A DNA stretch of 64,000 nucleotides from Allolobophora icterica (Eukaryota; Annelida; Clitellata; Crassiclitellata; Lumbricidae): the NCBI GenBank assembly GCA_963556255.1, contig OY744611.1, positions 5,669,736 to 5,733,735 of the forward strand, written 5' to 3'. Below the pieces are notes generated by a model, which searched no databases, was not told where the DNA came from, and worked only from the letters and a program-made list of their open reading frames with translations. How positions within the stretch are numbered: the first letter of the stretch is position 1; each line of letters begins with the position of its first letter. The position numbers and the translations under genes are program-made. Shown one piece after another: positions 57,151-64,000 of this stretch.

Positions 57151-58454
57151 TTAATCTGGTCTCCCTGACGCGGGTTTGCGAGGCGCTAAGAATTTCCAGA
57201 GATTTACATTCAGATCGGTCAATTCACTGCGAAATCAGATCGTAGTGCAACGACTTTTACTGCCCAGGAGTAAACTGTAAATCACATCAAATAATTTATG
57301 CTTAATACTTATTAAACATCTTCGACGCATTCTGCGATGAACCTTGGTCAGATCTGTAACGATTGTATTGGCCAAGCACCAAAGTTTTATTTTCATTCTT
57401 CAAAACACTGCCATTGTTTCGTTGGCCAGAAAACTCAATCGACCTAGAAAACTGGGCGTAGTTGCAGTAACGGGGTCGGTTGATTCTTTACAGCTTCCCT
57501 GCATTTTGCCATATATTCTCCTAACGATTAGGACATGCAGCTTAACTTCATATACACTCGCTCTGTACCTCTTCATTTTCCTGTGGATAGGGTAGTGTGG
57601 TGCCATGGCATACAGGGTCGAATCCTACTACAGTGTACATCTGAAACTGGCAGTTGTTCATCAAGCTATGCAAACACATAAGAAACTGTAGATAGTGCAT
57701 AGGATAAGCACAAACACTACACTTCCAGAGTAATCACTACTCACACAGAGACATACAAGATAAGTAGTACTAAAACTATCTTAGCTCTGTGGGATCTTCA
57801 TTAACATAAGTTAATTCTTAACAGGATCATGAGCAAAGGGGCTACAAAATCAGCAGTACAATAGGTTTTATAAACAGCATCTGATGCTTAAAATCTCATG
57901 AAACTGTTCTGTGAAAGCATGAATCAATTTGTTTCTACTAATCTCACAATAACGTAGAGTGTCTTGCTCTATGAGTGTTTGTTAAATTGCAAAACAATAC
58001 CGTACTTCGCTAAAATTTACAAATTCACAATGTCTAAAACCAATAAAGTACACCATTTGAAACTTTAAGTCACTGCGTTGAAAGAGATAAGGTATATTTT
58101 CCAAAGGAGCTATTTATATAGTTCTTTCCAAATGTGTTCTTTCTATTAGGTAACGGTTGAGAAGACTCCGACTTATAGGCCTACTCTATGCCGTCTTTAA
58201 AGTGGCCATTTCCTGCGACCAATGCAAAAGATACTAAATATTACCCGATTGGTATCGACCCTGATAATGCTACTATGCACTATCGATTAAAACATTTCAT
58301 TGTAAAACTCAAACTAGAAGTTGGAAGATTTATGAAAATATTACTGAAACTAGAAGCTGAATTATTTGACATTTTAATCGTCGATCCAGCTTCTGATTTA
58401 TATCATATTTTAATCGTCGATACAGCTTCTAATTCAGTGTGCCGGGAAGTTGTT
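57151..58454. other. No recognisable gene
   Basis: Short frames only. The frame at 58188-58574 runs into the minisatellite and contains a direct repeat of ATTTTAATCGTCGAT(C/A)CAGC at about 58373 and 58409. I see no family signature. Confidence 0.45.
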
Positions 58455-58479
58455 TTTTCAATTCAATTCAATAACTATG

Positions 58480-61385
58480 GGCTCAGCGCCCGCAGATGTC
58501 TGATGTCTTCTTTACAATGTCTCTCTACTCCATTCTGTCCAGTGCCGAGTGACTCAGCGCCCGTAGGTGTCTGATGCCTTCTTTACAATGTCTCTCTACT
58601 CCATTCTGTCCAGTGCCGAGTGACTCAGCGCCCGTAGGTGTCTGATGCCTTCTTTACAATGTCTATCCACTCCATTCTGTCCAGTGCCGAGTGACTCAGC
58701 GCCCGTAGGTGTCTGATGCCTTCTTTACAATGTCTCTCTACTCCATTCTGTCCAGTGCCGAGTGACTCAGCGCCCGTAGGTGTCTGATGCCTTCTTTACA
58801 ATGTCTCTCTACTCCATTCTGTCCAGTGCCGAGTGACTCAGCGTCCGTAGGTGTCTGATGCCTTCTTTACAATGTCTCTCTACTCCATTCTGTCCAGTGC
58901 CGAGTGACTCAGCGCCCGTAGTTGTCTGATGCCTTCTTTACAATGTCTCTCCACTCCATTCTGTCCAGTGCCGAGTGACTCAGTTCCTGAAGACTTCTTT
59001 ACAATGTCTCTCCACTCCATTCTGTCCAGTGCCTAGTGACTCAGTTCCTGAAGACTTCTTTACAATGTCTCTCCACTCCATTCTGTCCAGTGCCTAGTGA
59101 CTCAGTTCCTAAAGACTTCTTTACAATGTCTCTCCACTCCATTCTGTCCAGTGCCGAGTGACTCAGTTCCTGAAGACTTCTTTACAATGTCTCTCCACTC
59201 CATTATGTCCAGTGCCGAGTGTCTCAGCGCCCGTAGGTGTCTGATGCCTTCTTTACAATGGCTCTCCACTCCATTCTGTCCAGTGCCGAGTGACTCAGTT
59301 CCTAAAGACTTCTTTACAATGTCTCTCCACTCCATTCTGTCCAGTGCCGAGTGACTCAGTTCCTGAAGACTTCTTTACAATGTCTCTCCACTCCATTCTG
59401 TCCAGTGCCGAGTGACTCAGTTCCTGAAGACTTCTTTACAATGTCTCTCCACTCCATTCTGTCCAGTGCCTAGTGACTCAGTTCCTAAAGACTTCTTTAC
59501 AATGTCTCTCCACTCCATTCTGTCCAGTGCCGAGTGACTCAGTTCCTGAAGACTTCTTTACAATGTCTCTCCACTCCATTCTGTCCAGTGCCGAGTGACT
59601 CAGTTCCTGAAGACTTCTTTACAATGTCTCTCCACTCCATTCTGTCCAGTGCCTAGTGACTCAGTTCCTAAAGACTTCTTTACAATGTCTCTCCACTCCA
59701 TTCTGTCCAGTGCCGAGTGACTCAGTTCCTGAAGACTTCTTTACAATGTCTCTCCACTCCATTCTGTCCAGTGCCGAGTGACTCAGTTCCTGAAGACTTC
59801 TTTACAATGTCTCTCCACTCCATTCTGTCCAGTGCCTAGTGACTCAGTTCCTGAAGACTTCTTTACAATGTCTCTCCACTCCATTCTGTCCAGTGCCTAG
59901 TGACTCAGTTCCTAAAGACTTCTTTACAATGTCTCTCCACTCCATTCTGTCCAGTGCCGAGTGACTCAGTTCCTGAAGACTTCTTTACAATGTCTCTCCA
60001 CTCCATTCTGTCCAGTGCCGAGTGACTCAGTTCCTAAAGACTTCTTTACAATGTCTCTCCACTCCATTCTGTCCAGTGCCGAGTGACTCAGTTCCTGAAG
60101 ACTTCTTTACAATGTCTCTCCACTCCATTCTGTCCAGTGCCTAGTGACTCAGTTCCTGAAGACTTCTTTACAATGTCTCTCCACTCCATTCTGTCCAGTG
60201 CCTAGTGACTCAGTTCCTAAAGACTTCTTTACAATGTCTCTCCACTCCATTCTGTCCAGTGCCGAGTGACTCAGTTCCTGAAGACTTCTTTACAATGTCT
60301 CTCCACTCCATTCTGTCCAGTGCCGAGTGACTCAGTTCCTGAAGACTTCTTTACAATGTCTCTCCACTCCATTCTGTCCAGTGCCGAGTGACTCAGTTCC
60401 TAAAGACTTCTTTACAATGTCTCTCCACTCCATTCTGTCCAGTGCCTAGTGACTCAGTTCCTAAAGACTTCTTTACAATGTATCTCCACTCCATTCTGTC
60501 CAGTGCCGAGTGACTCAGTTCCTGAAGACTTCTTTACAATGTCTCTCTACTCCATTCTGTCCAGTGCCGAGTGACTCAGTTCCTGAAGACTTCTTTACAA
60601 TGTCTCTCCACTCCATTCTGTCCAGTGCCGAGTGACTCAGTTCCTGAAGACTTCTTTACAATGTCTCTCCACTCCATTCTGTCCAGTGCCTAGTGACTCA
60701 GTTCCTAAAGACTTCTTTACAATGTCTCTCCACTCCATTCTGTCCAGTGCCGAGTGACTCAGTTCCTGAAGACTTCTTTACAATGTCTCTCCACTCCATT
60801 CTGTCCAGTGCCTAGTGACTCAGTTCCTGAAGACTTCTTTACAATGTCTCTCCACTCCATTCTGTCCAGTGCCTAGTGACTCAGTTCCTGAAGACTTCTT
60901 TACAATGTCTCTCCACTCCATTCTGTCCAGTGCCTAGTGACTCAGTTCCTAAAGACTTCTTTACAATGTCTCTCCACTCCATTCTGTCCAGTGCCGAGTG
61001 ACTCAGTTCCTAAAGACTTCTTTACAATGTCTCTCCACTCCATTCTGTCCAGTGCCTAGTGACTCAGTTCCTAAAGACTTCTTTACAATGTCTCTCCACT
61101 CCATTCTGTCCAGTGCCTAGTGACTCAGTTCCTAAAGACTTCTTTACAATGTATCTCCACTCCATTCTGTCCAGTGCCGAGTGACTCAGTTCCTGAAGAC
61201 TTCTTTACAATGTCTCTCCACTCCATTCTGTCCAGTGCCTAGTGACTCAGTTCCTGAAGACTTCTTTACAATGTCTCTCCACTCCATTCTGTCCAGTGCC
61301 GAGTGACTCAGTTCCTGAAGACTTCTTTACAATGTCTCTCCACTCCATTCTGTCCAGTGCCGAGTGACTCAGTTCCTGAAGACTT
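58480..61385. repeat. Minisatellite of 71- and 61-bp units born inside a LINE ORF
   Basis: The GACTCAG landmark recurs every 71 bp from 58551 to 58977 (six intervals). From 58977 to 61366 it recurs every 61 bp for 38 intervals, with one 71-bp unit at about 59216-59286. The two types share CTTTACAATGTCTCTC, ACTCCATTCTGTCCAGTGCC and differ in the junction (CGCCCGTAGGTGTCTGATGC against TTCCTGAAGA). Variant bases (GCCGAG/GCCTAG, CCTGAAG/CCTAAAG) form partial three-unit higher-order patterns. Confidence 0.97.
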
Positions 61386-61984
61386 GCCCAGCATCATTCT
61401 TCAATGTCATCTGTGAGATCTTCCTCTTTTTTGTGCCTTCCATTATTCCAAAAATTATTTTTAATATTTATTTCCTTCATTCTGCAGATTATGTCCGAAC
61501 AGTCTTAGCATTCTCTGGATAACTTTTGCACGAGATTTTCAGTCAGATTGATTCTTCTGTATAATTCCTCATTTGTGGTCTTCTGAGTCCATCCTATTCT
61601 GAGAATCTTACGATAGCATTTTCGTTCGAATGCTAACACTCCCTTTTGTGAATCCTTTGTAAGCACCCATGTCTCGCATCGTGCTACATCGTGCTATTGA
61701 GCTCACGTCTTTAATACGCTCAGCTTAGTCATCATACTAATTGCCCTGCGTTTCCAAATTTGTCCATGGCTTTCGCTATTCTTATTTTTTATTTCACTTT
61801 TGCAGTCCAAATCGTAAGTTATGTTGCTTTCAAGAGATGTAACCTTCTCCACGTTCTCGAACCCTGTGCACTGAACCACAATTTGAAGATTTATCTCCTT
61901 GTCACCAAATATCATAGTTTTTGTTTTATCGAAGTTCATAGTCTAATATTACAATGTTATGCCAGTTGCCACTATTTTTTTCAT

Positions 61985-62165
61985 GTACAAGGGTAACCCT
62001 GATAGCGGGACCAAGGTCCCTTAAGGGTTTCTCTCCCTTTACTTCCACTGGAGATTAATTAATTCATCTGTTTTCTGTTAAATGTTCAGTGTAAAATGTT
62101 ATGTTACTGCATTTTATTTTATATGAGGTAATAAAAATTTATGGTTATGGTTATGGTTATAGTTA
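61985..62165 (+). mobile_element. Short element 3' end with (GGTTAT)n tail inside the LINE
   Basis: Interrupts the minus-strand LINE frame between the FADD and MNFDKTKT blocks. It starts near AGGGTAACCCTGATAGCGGG and ends AATAAAAATTTATGGTTATGGTTATGG. The tail on the plus strand indicates a LINE- or SINE-type 3' end. No coding part. Confidence 0.55.
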
Positions 62166-62579
62166 ATCAGATCATACTTCTTGGCTTCATCATTCAGTAT
62201 CTGTACTGTTCGATCTAATTCCATCTCAAATTCTTCCAAGATATTAACATCATCTGCAAAGCGAAGGTTGTTTATTCGCATTCCGTGAGCTGAAATTACT
62301 TTTTCTTCATTTTCGATCACGTCCATTGCTCTTTTTTTTATTGTGCACCATCATTATTGTAGTAAGCTGTAAGAAGCATGCTTCAATATAAGTTAATTGG
62401 GTTCGCATTGGTGAAGTTGTTAGGGTTCTTGAGACCCGCGAACAGTATATACTATGTAGTTCAAATCTGTCTTTCAATTTGAGAGCACTATGAATGTTGG
62501 ACGTCATGTACTGTGCTGTCAAAGCTTCATAGACCATTTCCGTGCAGTATAAACACCAAAAACAAGAACGATGACAAGA

Positions 62580-62830
62580 ACAAGTATAATCGCAACCTAG
62601 ATTGCATCACACGGATTACTATGGCTCAATCGAAGTCCTTTGCCTGCAGAGGTCCCTCGCTTTGGAATCGACTTCCTCCTCCTCCTGTCCACAACACCAT
62701 TTCTCTGGTAGCGTTGCTACTCCGGCTTTATATATCGGGGTCTCGCGCACTGGCGCACGAAAGTCAAACCGTAAATGTCGGGTAATAAATGTAATGAAAC
62801 GAGTGGCCCTGCATAGAAAAGGCTCTACAT
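62580..62830 (+). mobile_element. CR1/L2-like LINE, 3' end, decayed
   Basis: Reads TMAQSKSFACRGPSLWNRLP and then a frame-shifted end, followed by GAGTGGCCCTGCATAGAAAAGGCTCTACATAAATG. It corresponds to AQSRSFACIGPSLWNRLPP at 21459-21795. Confidence 0.75.
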
Positions 62831-62834
62831 AAAT

Positions 62835-63122
62835 GTTGGATCACAACTACAGTGTGTTGCTCAATGCTTCCGGATGCTTGGCTTTCCTCTAATCGCTTGC
62901 AGCTGAACCCTGACAAGACGGTTTATCTGGCTCGGTGGTAGCCTCCAACTCAGCGAGATTGATTTGGAATCTCTTTACCTCACATTTCCCATAATTCAGT
63001 TCTCCTCCTCTGTTCGTGACTTGGAGGTTGTCCTCGATCCTACAATTTCCTTCTCCGATCAAGTTAACCATGTATCCCGATCTTGTTTTTTATCATCTAC
63101 GCCAGCTTTGATCCATGCGCAG
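62835..63122 (+). mobile_element. CR1/L2-like LINE RT fragment
   Basis: Reads LSSNRLQLNPDKTVYLARW (RT motif D), then SVRDLEVVLDPTISFSDQV and HVSRSC, ending at TTTTTTATCATCTACGCCAGC, which matches the start of the LINE at 8380-9056. It is cut by the transposon at 63123. Confidence 0.75.
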
Positions 63123-64000
63123 TAGGGTGTGTCTTAAATTTGAAGTTTCAAAATTAATATCGGCCAGGCTATTTTTGTGTTCCACCTTGAGAAACATTAA
63201 CACTTGCCAAATTATATGAAAATTGTAAAAGATTTAGAACTTGCGAAAAGCCCGAGAAGAATTATCACTTAGAAAGAATGTGATATATTGTAATTTTCAA
63301 AAATCTAAACAATTTCAACACTTAAACATGATAAATCTAGCAAAATCAAAACGAAAAACCTTGAGTTCTTTGTCATTTATATTTATTTATTTATTCCCTT
63401 TTGTGCTTTTGTGAATTTGTTTTGGATGGTAGGGGCCTACTTGATGGTTTTAAGAGCAAAATTGCTACTCTTTCTCATTTCGGACAACGGTTTCATTGAA
63501 GGACTGCGTGAGATCCACTCCTTTCTCCGCCACATCGTTCGTCACTCTTAGGGTACTATATGATGTATTTCGCCTCACTGTATGATTGTTCTGACTCCCA
63601 TTGTTGCCGGTCTTGATAATGAAAAGCGTCACCCAACAATCCAATCCAAGAATCTTGAAAAGTTTGGTGGTAGAAGTAGTGAAGAAATGGGGTAGTGCTT
63701 TTGTAGGTGGATAATGTATGGGAGAAAGTCTCTGGGGGTTCGTAAGGAATTGATCCCTGATTGTTGTGCATGCTGTAGAGTGTAGACCATCCGCTGTTTT
63801 CGTCGACGGTGACTGAATGGTCATAAAGGTCGAGGCAAACCAAAGTCTCCGACAAATACCAAAGGTCTCGGGAAACTGCTCTTATGGCGACCTGTGAGAC
63901 TTCCTTATCTGGGTAAATATGGATTGCCTTCAAGAATTGAAGATCGAATTGACGAACAGGTGAACCAGTAGGCCTATACTTTATGTAAGATGTGGCAACA
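63123..64000 (-). mobile_element. DNA transposon with TAGGGTG end (copy 3, runs off the window)
   Basis: The left end TAGGGTGTGTCTTAAATTTGAAG resembles copy 1 (TAGGGTGTCTCTTAAAAATGAAAG) well beyond the heptamer. It lies inside a LINE fragment, so the boundary is sharp. The minus strand carries the C-terminal part of the same transposase-like protein. The right end and TSD lie outside the window. Confidence 0.65.
63465..63933 (-). pseudogene. Transposase-like C-terminus of the TAGGGTG family
   Basis: One minus-strand frame reads SRDLWYLSETLVCLDLYD and PPETFSHTLSTYKSTTPFL, the next reads VTNDVAEKGVDLTQSF with NETVVRNEKE at the end. YLSE.LV.L.LYD matches SEELVGLALFD in copy 1. The VTNDVAE(R/K)GV motif is one I associate with the same uncharacterised invertebrate proteins as the FDGRKDKT gene of copy 2. 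A frame change lies between the two blocks. Confidence 0.6.

Larger units (their letters stand above)
58455..62330 (-). mobile_element. RTE-like LINE with expanded C-terminal codons
   Basis: Minus strand, 62326 downward: INNLRFADDVNILEEF (catalytic FADD), an insertion at about 61985-62165, MNFDKTKTMIFGDKEIN and VEKVTSLESNITYDLDC, then RKCYRKILRIGWTQKTTNEEL and NGRHKKEEDLTDDIE at about 61400, all typical of RTE-like RTs, with frameshifts. The last codons (LQELSHSALDRMEWRDIV) are amplified into the 58480-61385 array. The original ORF end (DIVKKTSDICGR, stop) and an (ATTGA)n tail occur at the far side, 58455-58510. Confidence 0.82.

Noticed and set aside
57344..57606. Overlapping 83- and 68-codon frames on opposite strands as a host gene
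   Set aside because: No family signature, no splice or promoter evidence, and length is within chance for this composition.
59097..59354. Open frames of 77-85 codons in the minisatellite
   Set aside because: They arise from repeats whose unit length is not a multiple of three and carry no start or stop logic of a gene.
58480..61385. CRISPR-like array
   Set aside because: The units are contiguous near-identical repeats without unique spacers, inside an animal LINE.

Overview
The window is repeat-rich, intron-scale DNA from a multicellular animal, most likely an invertebrate. It has no operons, ribosome-binding sites, CRISPR arrays or rRNA, and I found no convincing ordinary host gene. Almost everything recognisable is a mobile element or its remains: non-LTR retrotransposons of CR1/L2-like and RTE-like type, Ty3/Gypsy LTR elements, hAT and piggyBac DNA transposons, tRNA-derived SINEs, MITEs, satellites and microsatellites. 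I cannot name the species. The palindromic octamer TAGGCCTA occurs about 19 times (roughly one expected) and may be a lineage signature.

Layout. 1-1.5 kb: featureless. 1.5-4.6 kb: minus-strand Gypsy gag-protease remnant. 4.8-11.6 kb: LINE 3' ends, plus pieces of a conserved protein family of unknown function, one of them split by an RTE-like LINE with an 8-bp target duplication. 12.7-14.4 kb: DNA transposon with TAGGGTG ends. 16-17.6 kb: hAT MITE and a piggyBac-type end. 19-22.4 kb: SINE, second copy of the unknown family, LINE relics. 22.5-24.3 kb: internally deleted piggyBac with palindromic subterminal repeats. 25-34 kb: a nest in which a LINE is split by a hAT element, which is split by a young LTR retrotransposon. 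That LTR element has two apparently identical 1144-bp LTRs, an intact 941-codon gag-protease ORF with two tandem retropepsin domains, and only a broken scrap of pol.

34-40.9 kb: a TCGA-rich inverted-repeat element, MITEs, LINE scraps and tandem repeats. 41-43.1 kb: second TAGGGTG-type transposon, carrying a perfect 84-bp internal inverted repeat. 44.4-47 kb: microsatellite and a LINE with an intact 562-codon RT ORF. 49-57 kb: a local segmental duplication (about 49.0-50.5 and 55.8-57.2 kb) with 153-bp tandem units, each copy altered by its own insertion, plus SINE and LINE copies. 58.5-62.3 kb: a minus-strand LINE whose last ORF codons have been expanded into a roughly 2.9-kb minisatellite of 71- and 61-bp units. 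62.6-64 kb: LINE scraps and the start of a third TAGGGTG-type transposon that runs off the window.

Three items deserve most attention: the gag-protease-only LTR element with duplicated protease, which appears to have moved recently without its own pol; the TAGGGTG/8-bp-TSD transposon family with an uncharacterised transposase-like protein; and the minisatellite that grew out of a LINE C-terminus. All family names come from reading the translated sequence; no database search was possible.
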